NCBI GenBank assembly: GCA_902783355.1
Contig: CACZQQ010000007.1
Coordinates: 1 to 13,656 of the forward strand
Direction of reading: 5' to 3'
DNA length: 13,656 nucleotides
Origin: an uncultured bacterium
Lineage (GTDB): Bacteria; Verrucomicrobiota; Lentisphaeria; Oligosphaerales; Oligosphaeraceae
Shown: in pieces, positions 6,296-13,656 of the stretch
Position numbering within the stretch: position 1 is the stretch's first letter
Layout of the letters: every line of letters begins with the position of its first letter
Translations under genes and position numbers: made by a program
The notes under the pieces: generated by a model
What the model saw: the letters and a program-made list of their open reading frames with translations, nothing else
The model's database searches: none
What the model was told of the DNA's origin: nothing

Positions 6296-7705
6296 CTAAA
6301 GGGCCAGCTGGGCGGTCATGAAGCCTTCGATGGCGTCGCGCTTCGGGTCGAGGAGGGTCTTGCGCAGCGGCAGGCTCCACAGGGCCTCCAGGGCGGGATG
6401 GCGGGCGGCGGTGTCGTCGCCGAGGGCCTGCGCGATGGCGGCGGAGAACTTGCCCGGATGGGCGGTCTCAAGGCAGAGCGTGACCGCGCCTTCCAGCGGA
6501 TTCGCCTCCGCGACCGCGACGCCGACCGCGCCATGCGGGTCGAGCAGGACGCCGTGCTTCTCGTGGTAGCGCTTGATGGCCTCCAGCGTCATGGCGGTGT
6601 CGCCGCGCCCTGCGGCGAAGCGTCCGTCGCGCCCCTGGAGGACGATGGGCGTCCCCTGTGCGAAGGCGCCCATGAGGGCCTTGACCTGCGCGGCGTCCTC
6701 CTCCAGGCGGTAGTAGAGGTAGCGCTCGAAGTTGCTGGCCACCTGGATGTCCATTGACGGCGAGAGGGTCGGATGGACCGCGCCGCGCTCGTAGCGGCCC
6801 GTGTTGAAGAAGCGCGAGAGGATATCGTTCTCGTTGGTCGCCAACAGCAGGCGCGGGATGGGCGCGCCCATCTGCTGCGCGACGAAGCCCGCGAAGATGT
6901 CGCCGAAGTTGCCCGTGGGGACGGTCACCTGGACGGGCGTGCGCGTGCCCAGGGCGTCCTGCACGCGGAAGGCGCCCCAGAAGTAGTAGACGACCTGCGC
7001 GAGGATGCGCGCCCAGTTCACCGAATTGACCGCGCCGAGATGCATTTTCTGCTTGAAGGGCAGGTCGTTGAAGACTTCCTTGAGGACGCGCTGCCCGTCG
7101 TCGAAGGTGCCGTTGATGGCGATGCAGTGCACATTGGCGTCCGGCACGGTGGCCATCTGGCGCTCCTGCAGGGGGGACACGCGGCCCTCGGGATACATGA
7201 TGAAGATTTCGATGCCCTTCTTGCCGCGGACGCCGTGGATGGCGGCGGAGCCCGTGTCGCCGGAGGTGGCGCCCAGAATGTTGAGGGTGCCGCCGCGGCG
7301 CGCGAGCACGAACTCGAAGAGGTTGCCGAGGAACTGGAGCGCCACGTCCTTGAAGGCCAGCGTGGGGCCGTGGTAGAGCTCCGCCACGAAGAGGCCGCTT
7401 GACCCCATGGGGCGCACGGGGACGACCTCAGGCGTGTCGAAGGTCGCGTAGCTGGCGCGCACGAGCGCCTTGAGCTCGTCGGCCGACATGGCGTCGCCGA
7501 CGAAGGGGGCCATGACCTCGCAGGCGAGGTCGGGGTAGCTCAAGGCGCGCCACGCCTCCAGACGCGCCTCGTTGACGCGCGGAAGCGCCTGCGGGACGAG
7601 GAGGCCGCCGTCGTCGCCAAGGCCCATCATGATGGCGTCGAGAAAGCCCACGGGGGCGATGCCGCCGCGGGTGCTGATGTAACGGGATGAGGTGTACTTG
7701 CTCAT
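6296..7705 (-). CDS. thrC: Threonine synthase
   Basis: A 469-residue PLP enzyme (fold type II) that converts O-phospho-L-homoserine to L-threonine in the cytoplasm. The PLP lysine is K119 in GPTLAFKDVALQF; the phosphate-binding loop is GATSGDTGSAA at 145-155; PTGNFGD is at 263-269. The N-terminal YTSSRYISTRGG and the overall length fit the longer E. coli/yeast-type threonine synthases rather than the short class. The frame is open far upstream, across the divergent gene, but the ATG at 7705 starts the conserved N-terminus (MSKYTSSRYI). No clear Shine-Dalgarno is present; GTGAG about 13 nt upstream is a weak candidate. rarA follows 14 nt after its stop, so the two are probably cotranscribed, though no functional link is obvious. 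Other threonine genes (hom, thrB) are not in view. Confidence 0.96.
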   Translation of the reverse strand: MSKYTSSRYISTRGGIAPVGFLDAIMMGLGDDGGLLVPQALPRVNEARLEAWRALSYPDLACEVMAPFVGDAMSADELKALVRASYATFDTPEVVPVRPMGSSGLFVAELYHGPTLAFKDVALQFLGNLFEFVLARRGGTLNILGATSGDTGSAAIHGVRGKKGIEIFIMYPEGRVSPLQERQMATVPDANVHCIAINGTFDDGQRVLKEVFNDLPFKQKMHLGAVNSVNWARILAQVVYYFWGAFRVQDALGTRTPVQVTVPTGNFGDIFAGFVAQQMGAPIPRLLLATNENDILSRFFNTGRYERGAVHPTLSPSMDIQVASNFERYLYYRLEEDAAQVKALMGAFAQGTPIVLQGRDGRFAAGRGDTAMTLEAIKRYHEKHGVLLDPHGAVGVAVAEANPLEGAVTLCLETAHPGKFSAAIAQALGDDTAARHPALEALWSLPLRKTLLDPKRDAIEGFMTAQLAL

Positions 7706-7825
7706 AAAACCGCGCTCACGTGCTATATTTAGAAGAATTTTTGTGTTTTGGACGTTTTTTCGGGCGACGGGCCCTCCCGGCGGGCGGGAACGGCGCTTAA
7801 TATACCCCATGGGAGCATGTGCGGC
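7706..7825. promoter_or_regulatory. Divergent intergenic region (thrC / DJ-1 gene)
   Basis: These 120 bp separate divergent starts, so they should carry a promoter for each side. For the + strand gene, TAATAT at 7798-7803 is a fair -10, but no -35 is evident 17 nt upstream; GGGAG at 7811-7815 is the ribosome site. For thrC, AT-rich sequence at about 7723-7750 contains TAAATA (minus, 7731-7726) with no matching -35. CACGTG at 7717-7722 is a 6-bp palindrome. A GC block at 7769-7788 (GGGCCCTCCCG then GGGCGGG) can form an imperfect 7-bp stem with one mismatch. Confidence 0.4.
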
Positions 7826-8392
7826 ATGATTGGCAAGGCACTCTTTTTTCTGGCCAACGGCTTCGAGGAACTCGAGGCCGTCGCGCCCATCGACGTCTTT
7901 CGTCGGGCGGGCGTGGAGACCCTCCTGTGCGCCGTCACGCCGGACGGCTCGCTGACGGTGACGGGCAGCCATGGCCTCCGCGTGGCCGCCGAATGCCTGC
8001 CGGAGGCGCTGCCGTCGCCCGCCGAATGCGCCCTGGTCTACCTGCCCGGCGGCATGCCCGGCTCGACCACGCTGGCCGCCTCCGAAGCCGTCCTTGACTA
8101 CGTTCGGCGCGTCCACGAGGCCGGCGGCCTCGTCTGCGCCATTTGCGCGGCGCCCCTCGCGCTGGATGCGGCGGGCCTGCTTGCCGGCGTCGAATACACC
8201 TGCTACCCCGGCGTGGAGGCGAACATCCGCGACGGGAAGTACACGGGGCGGTACATCCAGCGGGACGGGCGCGTCCTGACGGCCTGCGGCCCCGCCGCCG
8301 CCCTGGACTTCGGCCTCGAGATCCTGCGGGCCAGCGGCATGGGCGCGGCCGCGGGCGCCATCGCCGCCGGCATGCAGCAGCGCGCCAAATAG
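7826..8392 (+). CDS. yajL: DJ-1/PfpI-family protein, YajL-like
   Basis: A 188-residue cytoplasmic protein of the DJ-1/PfpI superfamily. Members protect against oxidative and carbonyl stress; some are reported as chaperones or glyoxalase/deglycase-type enzymes, and the physiological activity is debated. The nucleophile-elbow cysteine is C107 in AICAAP (AICAGP with C106 in human DJ-1), the partner glutamate is E17 in GFEELEA, and TCYPG at 125-129 resembles E. coli YajL. Length is normal. Two in-frame ATGs lie nearby. The one at 7826 is preferred because GGGAG (7811-7815) lies 10 nt before it; the ATG at 7817 is only 1 nt from that site. It is divergent from thrC and 40 nt before the permease gene, so it may be the first gene of the + strand run. 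The symbol rests on subfamily resemblance only. Confidence 0.88.
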   Translation: MIGKALFFLANGFEELEAVAPIDVFRRAGVETLLCAVTPDGSLTVTGSHGLRVAAECLPEALPSPAECALVYLPGGMPGSTTLAASEAVLDYVRRVHEAGGLVCAICAAPLALDAAGLLAGVEYTCYPGVEANIRDGKYTGRYIQRDGRVLTACGPAAALDFGLEILRASGMGAAAGAIAAGMQQRAK

Positions 8393-8432
8393 AACCTTTT
8401 CGACCTCTACCCACCATTCGGAAACAGACACC

Positions 8433-10025
8433 GTGAAAGCTTTCCAAGCCATCTTCAAGCAGACCATCCGCTCGGCCATGCGGTCCAAGGTCTTCATCGT
8501 CCTGGGCGTGCTCATCCTGCTCTACGTCATTGGCTTGCCGCTGACCATCAAGGGCGACAACACGGCGGCGGGCCTGGTCCAGGTCTCGCTGACCTACTCG
8601 CTGAACGTGGTCATCGCGCTCATCTCCGCCTCGGCGCTGTGGCTGGGCTGCTCCCTCATCTCCTCCGAAATAGAGAACTACAACATCCACCTGCTGACGA
8701 CCAAGCCGTGCCCGCGGTGGCTCTACTGGCTGGGCAAATGGTGCGGCGTCTTCGTCATGCACGCCGTCATCCTGGCGGTCTCCATGCTGGTCATCTATGC
8801 GCTGCTGATGTTCTACAGGCTGCCCGCCGCCCGCCGCCAGGGCCTCTTCACGGACGCCGACCTCGCCAAGCTCGACCAGGAGATCCTCACCGCGCGCCGC
8901 ACCTTCCATCCGGAGAACCCCGACTGGGACGGCGAACTCCTCGCGGAGTACGACCGCCGCGTGCAGGACGGCCGCATCAACCCCAACCAGGACAAGATCG
9001 CCACCCTGAAGGCGCTCCGCGGCGAAGTCACCCAGCGCCTCGCCAGCAACATCGTCCTCAAGCCAGGGGAAAGCGTCACGTGGAAATTCCACAACGTGAC
9101 CGTCCTGGACAACGAGGTGCCCCTCTATCTGCGCTTCCGCATCTATACCGACGGCGTCCGCAACACCGACCAGCGCATGCTGCCGGTGGACTGGGGCTTC
9201 GGCGTCTACCAGGGGCTCGACGGCAAGAAGGTCGAGAGCCTCCAGCGCCCCTTCGTGTGGTACTCGCAGGGACAGGGCAATTTCTTCGTGCATCCGGGCG
9301 GCACCTGGCAGGAGCTGAACACGATTGCGCTCTCCCGCTTCAAGACGCAGGGGGACCAGGTCTCCCTGGACGGCGCCCTGAAGGAGTCCGAGATGCCGGT
9401 TCCCGCCGCCATGATTGTCGAAAAGGAGAGCGGAGACGTGGAGTTGACGCTGGTCAACCCCAACAGCGTGCCCGACCCCTCGACCATCCCCGACACGCAG
9501 GAGGCGAAGGACGCCTACGACAAGCTGGTGCGCACCTACACGGGCGTCATCCAGTTCGCGGACCGGCCCGTCCTGCTGTGCAAGGTCGCCGGATTCTTCA
9601 ACAACTTCATGCGCACGATGCTGATGGCCATCTTCCAGCTGGCCTTCCTGACGGCCCTGGGCTGCACCGTCGGCGCGGTCTTCTCCACGCCGGTCGCCGT
9701 CTTCCTGGCCCTCGCCTATCTGGTCATCGGCCTGCTGGTGCCCGCCGCCGTGGACGCGCCTCTCAAGAACGATGACGGCACCTACAAGTACAAGAGCACC
9801 ATCCAGCGGTGGGACCACTACCTGGCCCAGACGGTGCAGGTGATGGTGGTGACCGTGGACGACCTGGACTGCACGGGCGACCTCGCCGCCGGCCGCCTCG
9901 TGGAGCGCGGCACCATCGTCGACACTCTGGTCAAGGTTCTTTTCCTGCGCACGGGCCTGATGGCGCTGGTCGGCATCTATGTCCTGCACCGCAGGGAACT
10001 GGGCCTCGTGGTCCGCAAACTGTAA
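8433..10025 (+). CDS. ABC-2-type transporter permease with a large extracytoplasmic insertion
   Basis: A 530-residue inner-membrane protein starting at GTG. Hydrophobic segments lie at about 19-39, 55-77, 104-128, 392-414, 419-440 and 498-518. The cytoplasmic loop after the second (SSEIENYNIHLLTTKPCPRW, 77-96) has the look of ABC-2 permeases, and the positive-inside rule puts both termini inside. Residues about 130-390 then form one external domain of roughly 260 residues, unusual in size and not recognised; a second external loop spans about 441-497. GGA at 8420-8422, 10 nt before the GTG, is a weak ribosome site. No ABC ATPase gene is in the window, and the substrate is unknown. The next gene follows after 31 nt in the same direction. 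Family is inferred from topology and loop character, not from a catalytic motif. Confidence 0.75.
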   Translation: MKAFQAIFKQTIRSAMRSKVFIVLGVLILLYVIGLPLTIKGDNTAAGLVQVSLTYSLNVVIALISASALWLGCSLISSEIENYNIHLLTTKPCPRWLYWLGKWCGVFVMHAVILAVSMLVIYALLMFYRLPAARRQGLFTDADLAKLDQEILTARRTFHPENPDWDGELLAEYDRRVQDGRINPNQDKIATLKALRGEVTQRLASNIVLKPGESVTWKFHNVTVLDNEVPLYLRFRIYTDGVRNTDQRMLPVDWGFGVYQGLDGKKVESLQRPFVWYSQGQGNFFVHPGGTWQELNTIALSRFKTQGDQVSLDGALKESEMPVPAAMIVEKESGDVELTLVNPNSVPDPSTIPDTQEAKDAYDKLVRTYTGVIQFADRPVLLCKVAGFFNNFMRTMLMAIFQLAFLTALGCTVGAVFSTPVAVFLALAYLVIGLLVPAAVDAPLKNDDGTYKYKSTIQRWDHYLAQTVQVMVVTVDDLDCTGDLAAGRLVERGTIVDTLVKVLFLRTGLMALVGIYVLHRRELGLVVRKL

Positions 10026-10056
10026 CGACTGACTCTCCGACGAGGCGACTTCGGAC

Positions 10057-11706
10057 ATGAAAAGCAATACCTCCAAAATCATCGTGATCCTGCTGGTGAT
10101 GGTGGGCCTGCTGTGCTCGCTCTCCTTCTTCCAGAGCCGCATGAACGGCATCCGCGCCACGCACCACCTGACCGACAGCACGCCGCTGGAGAACGCGCCG
10201 CCCATGGTCGCCTTCTCCTCCGTCGCGCTGGGCGGCTTCCGCGGCCTCCTGGCCGACTACCTCTGGCTGCGGAGCTCCCGCATGCAGGACGAGGGCAACT
10301 ACTACGAGATGGTGCAGCTGGCCGACTGGATCGTCAAGCTGCAGCCGCGCTTCACCGGCGCCCACGCCTTCCTCGGCTGGAACATGGCCTACAACGTCTC
10401 CGTCACCTTCACCAGCTTCGAGGACCGCTGGCGCTGGGTCAAGCGCGGCATCGAGCTCATCCGCGACGAGGCGATGGAATACAATCCGGGCGACCCGGAG
10501 CTCTTCCGTCAGCTGGGCTGGATCTACCAGCACAAGATGGGGCAGGACATGGACGACGCCAACCGCTACTACAAGACGGAGTTCGCCAAGGAGATGGTCC
10601 GCGTCTTCGGCGACGACTACGGCAAGTGGGAGGAGATCGACAAGTCGCCCCTCAACGAGACCAAGCTGCTGGCCGTGCTGGACGACAAGGCGGCCGACTA
10701 CAAGCGGATTCTGGCGGCCGCGCAGCTGGACTTCGCGCATCTGGAGCTGCGCTTCCGCGAACTGGCCACGCTTCCGCCCGAGGTCAAGGAGGAGATGGTC
10801 GACCTGGGCATCGCCGCGCAGGTCGAAATGTGCCTGCGCCACCGCTGGCTCCTCTACAAATACCGCCTCGACCCCAAGATCCTCATGCACTGCAACCGCC
10901 TCTTCGGCGACCTGGACTGGCGGCTGCCCGAGGCGCACGCCATCTACTGGGCGCAGCGCGGCCGTGAGAAATGGTTCGCCCCCTCCGCCAGCTTCAAGCG
11001 CCTCTCCTGCGAGCGCATGATCTTCCAGGCGCTCAACGCCGCCACCGCCACGGGGCGCCTCCTCTACCTCAAGGGCGATCTGCGCAATCTCCAGATGACC
11101 CCCAATTTCGCCGTCGTCCCCGCCGCCGACGAGGCCTACCGGAACGCGCAGGAGCTCTTCCCCGACACGCCGCTGGAGGGGCCCTACCGCAACTTCCAGG
11201 ACGACGCCATCGTCCGCTTCTACCTCTTCGGCTACCAGAAGACCGCCGACATCTGGTACAAGCGCGGCCAGAAGAACGCACCCGACCACTTCCCGAAGGA
11301 CATGAGCCTGGACGACTACGTGACGGGCAAGCTGGCCGAGCAGATGGATTCGCCCAGCCAGCGCAAGGCGCAGGCCGCCATCCAGAGCTATCTCAACCAG
11401 GCCTACACCTTCCTGGCGATGGCGGACGACGAGGAGAGCGACGCCTTCAAGACCTTCGAGGGCATGACGCTGGCCGCCAAGAAGCTCTACGACCACTACG
11501 CGAAGTTCATCGGCGACACGACGCTGCGCCGCGGCCTGCCGCCCTTCGACGAACTGCGCAAGGTGGCGCTGGGCACCGTCGCCGCCTCCCTGCGCGCCAG
11601 CGACGAGACGAAGCATCTGGCGGACAACCTGGAGCACTTCCAGCACATTCCGCTGGAGCGCTTCATCCCGCGCGCCGAGGAGATCGCCCCCCCAAAAGTC
11701 AAATAA
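10057..11706 (+). CDS. Membrane-anchored helical-repeat (TPR-like) protein of unknown function
   Basis: A 549-residue protein with one N-terminal hydrophobic segment (about 8-26) preceded by Lys residues, so a signal anchor or uncleaved signal, with the rest in the periplasm. LLC at 18-20 lacks the small residue needed before Cys, so it is not a lipoprotein. The conspicuous ALGGFRGLLADYLWLR at 57-72 is followed by helix pairs that resemble divergent TPRs (about 84-117 and 125-159). The remainder is helical, charged and rich in aromatic residues, with no catalytic motif. GAGG at 10042-10045, 11 nt upstream, supports the ATG. It lies between the permease and exbB with gaps of 31 and 18 nt, so it is probably a structural or adaptor part of the same envelope complex. 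I recognise the operon position but no named family. Confidence 0.72.
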   Translation: MKSNTSKIIVILLVMVGLLCSLSFFQSRMNGIRATHHLTDSTPLENAPPMVAFSSVALGGFRGLLADYLWLRSSRMQDEGNYYEMVQLADWIVKLQPRFTGAHAFLGWNMAYNVSVTFTSFEDRWRWVKRGIELIRDEAMEYNPGDPELFRQLGWIYQHKMGQDMDDANRYYKTEFAKEMVRVFGDDYGKWEEIDKSPLNETKLLAVLDDKAADYKRILAAAQLDFAHLELRFRELATLPPEVKEEMVDLGIAAQVEMCLRHRWLLYKYRLDPKILMHCNRLFGDLDWRLPEAHAIYWAQRGREKWFAPSASFKRLSCERMIFQALNAATATGRLLYLKGDLRNLQMTPNFAVVPAADEAYRNAQELFPDTPLEGPYRNFQDDAIVRFYLFGYQKTADIWYKRGQKNAPDHFPKDMSLDDYVTGKLAEQMDSPSQRKAQAAIQSYLNQAYTFLAMADDEESDAFKTFEGMTLAAKKLYDHYAKFIGDTTLRRGLPPFDELRKVALGTVAASLRASDETKHLADNLEHFQHIPLERFIPRAEEIAPPKVK

Positions 11707-11724
11707 CCTTGTGCTGACCGCGCC

Positions 11725-12420
11725 ATGTTCAACTTCCTCATCAAGCTCCTGAATGACGGCGGCCCCCTCGTCTACGTCATTCTCTTCATGCTGCTGGTCG
11801 CGTTGCTCATCGTCATCGACCGCTTCGTCTACCTCCACCGCGCCCGCGTGGACACCTTCGAGCTGCTGCGGGGCCTCATGACCCAGCTGCGCAACGGCAA
11901 CGTCAAGGAGGCCATCGTGAACTGCGACGTGCGAACCGGCCCCGTGGGCGAGATCTTCCGCACGGCCATCGAGCACTGGGGCGAAGGCGAGCGCGGCGTG
12001 CGCTACGCGGTGGAGGACACGATGCGGCTGCTCCTGCCGCGCCTGGAGCGCAACATGCGCGTCCTGAAGGCCATCGCCTCCATCACGCCCATCCTGGGGA
12101 TGCTGGGCACCCTGTGCGCCATGATCGCGGTCTTCAGCACGCTCAACGAGCACAACGGCCAGTTCGTGGGCGTCATGCCGCTCATGGGCCACATCTCCCG
12201 CGCCCTCATCTGCACGGCCACCGGCCTGGTCGTCTCCCTCGTCTGCAGCCTCCTCCACGCCGTCCTGGTCGAGAAGGAGGAGAAGCTGCTCAACGAGATG
12301 GGCAAGGGCGCCTCCGAAATCACCTATTTCCTGGCCACGAACCCGCCGCCGGCGAACGCGCCCGGCACGGCTTCCACGGCGGCGCCCGCGGCGCCTGCGG
12401 CCAGCCCAAGCGAGGAGTGA
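11725..12420 (+). CDS. exbB: MotA/TolQ/ExbB proton-channel family protein
   Basis: A 231-residue inner-membrane proton-channel subunit that, with its ExbD partner, uses proton motive force to drive a periplasm-spanning protein. Hydrophobic segments lie at about 14-32, 117-138 and 157-181, with the large cytoplasmic region between the first two, as in ExbB/TolQ. ITPILGMLGTL at 120-130 and SRALICTATGLVVSL at 158-172 match the family's conserved second and third helices. The C-terminus (about 206-231) is Pro/Ala-rich and looks disordered. No Shine-Dalgarno precedes the ATG; it is 18 nt from the previous stop and may depend on coupling. exbD starts 9 nt after its stop. Sequence alone does not separate ExbB from TolQ; the operon has no pal, tolB or TonB-receptor gene in view to decide. 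Confidence 0.9.
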   Translation: MFNFLIKLLNDGGPLVYVILFMLLVALLIVIDRFVYLHRARVDTFELLRGLMTQLRNGNVKEAIVNCDVRTGPVGEIFRTAIEHWGEGERGVRYAVEDTMRLLLPRLERNMRVLKAIASITPILGMLGTLCAMIAVFSTLNEHNGQFVGVMPLMGHISRALICTATGLVVSLVCSLLHAVLVEKEEKLLNEMGKGASEITYFLATNPPPANAPGTASTAAPAAPAASPSEE

Positions 12421-12429
12421 GCGACGGAT

Positions 12430-12909
12430 ATGTATGTCTGGCGCACCAACCAGCGGGATTCCCTCACCGACGCCTTCGTCTTCGGCACCGGCCTCCTGAG
12501 CCTCTTCTTCATCCTGCTCATGCTGGTGCTCATCAGCAACAGCCAGATCTCGCTGCCGGGCACCACCGTCCGCCTCCCCTCCCTCGAGCATGTCCGCGTC
12601 ACCACGGTCGACAAGCTCGTCATCACCGTCACGCGGGATTCGGAGCTCTTCTTCAACGGCGCGCTGCTTTCGTGGGACGACCTGGCAGTCCGCCTTTCGG
12701 AGCGCGTGGAGGAGAGCCGTCTGGAGGACGTGGACGTCAAGCCCATGATTGTCGTCTGCGCCGACCGCGAGGTCAATCTGCAGACCTGGTTCCGTCTGGC
12801 CGACATGGCCCGCAATCTGGGCCTCGACATCTATCTGGCTTCCGAACAGCCCGACGCGGTCCTCCCCGAGAAGAAGAACGGAAATGCCCACCTGGACGAA
12901 CAACTCTGA
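12430..12909 (+). CDS. exbD: ExbD/TolR-family protein
   Basis: A 159-residue single-pass inner-membrane protein, partner of the ExbB-like channel. A short cytoplasmic N-terminus is followed by a membrane helix at about 16-37 and a periplasmic domain whose MIVVCADREVNLQTWFRLAD (106-125) matches the family's beta-alpha signature. The conserved proton-path aspartate is probably D14, at the membrane edge. However, the usual P-hydrophobic-hydrophobic-D context reads SLTD, and a long hydrophobic run separates D14 from the LP that follows the helix, so the assignment is less secure than for the whole family. GAGGAG at 12412-12417, inside the end of exbB, lies 12 nt before the ATG. The next frame overlaps its end by 26 nt. 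Confidence 0.85.
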   Translation: MYVWRTNQRDSLTDAFVFGTGLLSLFFILLMLVLISNSQISLPGTTVRLPSLEHVRVTTVDKLVITVTRDSELFFNGALLSWDDLAVRLSERVEESRLEDVDVKPMIVVCADREVNLQTWFRLADMARNLGLDIYLASEQPDAVLPEKKNGNAHLDEQL

Positions 12910-13656
12910 CCGCCCGGCCGAGGCGGCCGAGGCGGCGGGGCCTGCGTCGGCCGACATAGGCATTCCGGCGGTTGTCCATCGCACGCGCTCCTGGCGGGAG
13001 CGTTCGCTGTGGCGCTTCCTGATGGCGGCGGTCGTCCTGGCCGTCCTGCATCTCCCCTTCCTCTTTGTGGACTTCAAGTCCGAGGAGCCCGCCGGCCTTG
13101 AGGAAAAGCCGCTGCCGGAGGTCGTCTCGCTGCCGTCCCCCTCCCAGAGAGGGCAGGGCGCGGCGGCCGCCATGCCGGACCTGTATGGCTGGTTGCGGCT
13201 GGCCAATCCCGCCCAATGGTATTTCCCTGACGCGCAGGCGGGCTTCTCCGCCGCCAACCGGCCTGTCGGCCGGCCGGGCGACCCCGCCTTTCCCGAATAC
13301 AGCCAGCCGTCCTATGCGCTTGGCCGCTTCCTTTTCGGCGCCAAACAGCTGACGGTTCCTCCGGCGAACGTCTCCGCGACGGCACCCGGCCTCTGGTGGC
13401 GCGTTCCGGGGCGTCCTCTGCCGCCAGAGGCCACGCCGTCCGGCGAGGCGGCGGCTGTTGCACTGCCGGTGCCGGCATACCGCATTGACTGGCGTCTGGC
13501 GGATGGCCGCCCCCTGGCCGAGCCGCCTCTTCTGGACGCTGTCGGCCTTGAAGTCTGGCGCAATCCGGAGACGCGGCGCCAGCTGGAGGGGGGCGCCGGC
13601 GATGGCGTCACGTGCCTGGAAGTGATCTTCACGGGGCCGGCCCGCTTTCCCGGAAC
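12884..13656 (+). CDS. Putative TonB/TolA-like periplasmic linker protein (partial, runs off the right edge)
   Basis: The frame is open from the ATG at 12884 to the window end with no stop, giving 257 residues plus 2 nt. It has an Ala-rich N-terminus, a basic patch (HRTRSWRERS, 32-41), one membrane helix at about 44-62, then a Pro-rich periplasmic segment. From about 98 a Trp/Pro-rich region begins (DLYGWLRLANPAQWYF). The topology is TonB-like, and the position right after exbB-exbD, with a 26-nt overlap that suggests translational coupling, is where tonB or tolA would lie. No TonB C-terminal domain is visible; it would lie beyond the edge. No strong Shine-Dalgarno precedes the ATG. It could instead be an unrelated envelope protein of this operon. 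The reading frame is well supported by GC-rich third positions; the function is inference. Confidence 0.7.
   Translation, partial: MPTWTNNSDRPAEAAEAAGPASADIGIPAVVHRTRSWRERSLWRFLMAAVVLAVLHLPFLFVDFKSEEPAGLEEKPLPEVVSLPSPSQRGQGAAAAMPDLYGWLRLANPAQWYFPDAQAGFSAANRPVGRPGDPAFPEYSQPSYALGRFLFGAKQLTVPPANVSATAPGLWWRVPGRPLPPEATPSGEAAAVALPVPAYRIDWRLADGRPLAEPPLLDAVGLEVWRNPETRRQLEGGAGDGVTCLEVIFTGPARFPG

Noticed and set aside
7706..7825. Riboswitch or threonine attenuator upstream of thrC
   Set aside because: The leader is short, with no Thr/Ile-rich leader peptide and no terminator hairpin followed by U residues before the thrC ATG.
7935..10205. Long open frame (756 codons) on the minus strand
   Set aside because: It overlaps the DJ-1 and permease genes in antisense. 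The product is His/Asp/Gln/Val-rich without motifs and is a shadow of high GC at third positions.
9931..13257. Very long open frame (1108 codons) on the minus strand
   Set aside because: It lies antisense to the helical-repeat, exbB and exbD genes, which have clear family features. Its product is Val/Gly/Glu/His-rich low complexity, typical of the antisense frame of GC-rich genes.
1..13656. tRNA, rRNA or other structured RNA genes
   Set aside because: No cloverleaf with CCA end, rRNA-like conserved stretch or known ncRNA was recognised in the short gaps available.

Overview
The window is GC-rich bacterial chromosome, packed with genes on both strands. Lineage cannot be proven from it. Three things together suggest the PVC group (Lentisphaerota, Kiritimatiellota or Verrucomicrobiota) rather than Proteobacteria: a RarA ATPase fused to a methyltransferase-like domain, an ABC permease / helical-repeat protein / ExbB / ExbD operon, and a heptamer-based inverted repeat between genes. 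This is an inference from gene content, not a database result.

Layout. Positions 1-1395 (+) hold the 3' end of an unidentified gene, then a gamma-class adenine-N6 DNA methyltransferase, which could be the modification half of a restriction-modification pair. Positions 1456-3743 (-) are an araB-araD pair for L-arabinose/L-ribulose breakdown: ribulokinase, then L-ribulose-5-phosphate 4-epimerase. The two genes are 2 nt apart, and no araA lies in view. Positions 3744-4049 are the only gene-free stretch of about 300 bases. It holds a candidate araB promoter and operator, an 89-bp array of 9-nt units in inverted orientation, an 11-bp direct repeat flanking that array, and two short GC hairpins. 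Positions 4050-7705 (-) are thrC followed 14 nt later by the rarA fusion. Positions 7706-7825 are a divergent intergenic region.

Positions 7826-13656 (+) form a long same-strand run: a DJ-1/YajL-family protein, an ABC-2-type permease with a large extracytoplasmic insertion, a membrane-anchored helical-repeat protein, ExbB/TolQ, ExbD/TolR, and an open frame that runs off the right edge. That last frame has one N-terminal membrane segment and a Pro/Ala-rich periplasmic part, and it sits where tonB or tolA would be expected. The last five genes look like one envelope machine that combines an ABC-type permease with a proton-motive-force transducer. No ABC ATPase gene is present in the window.

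The most interesting items are the inverted 9-nt repeat array, the RarA fusion, and the permease/ExbBD/TonB-like operon. Apart from the unidentified genes, the enzymes are ordinary family members with intact catalytic residues.
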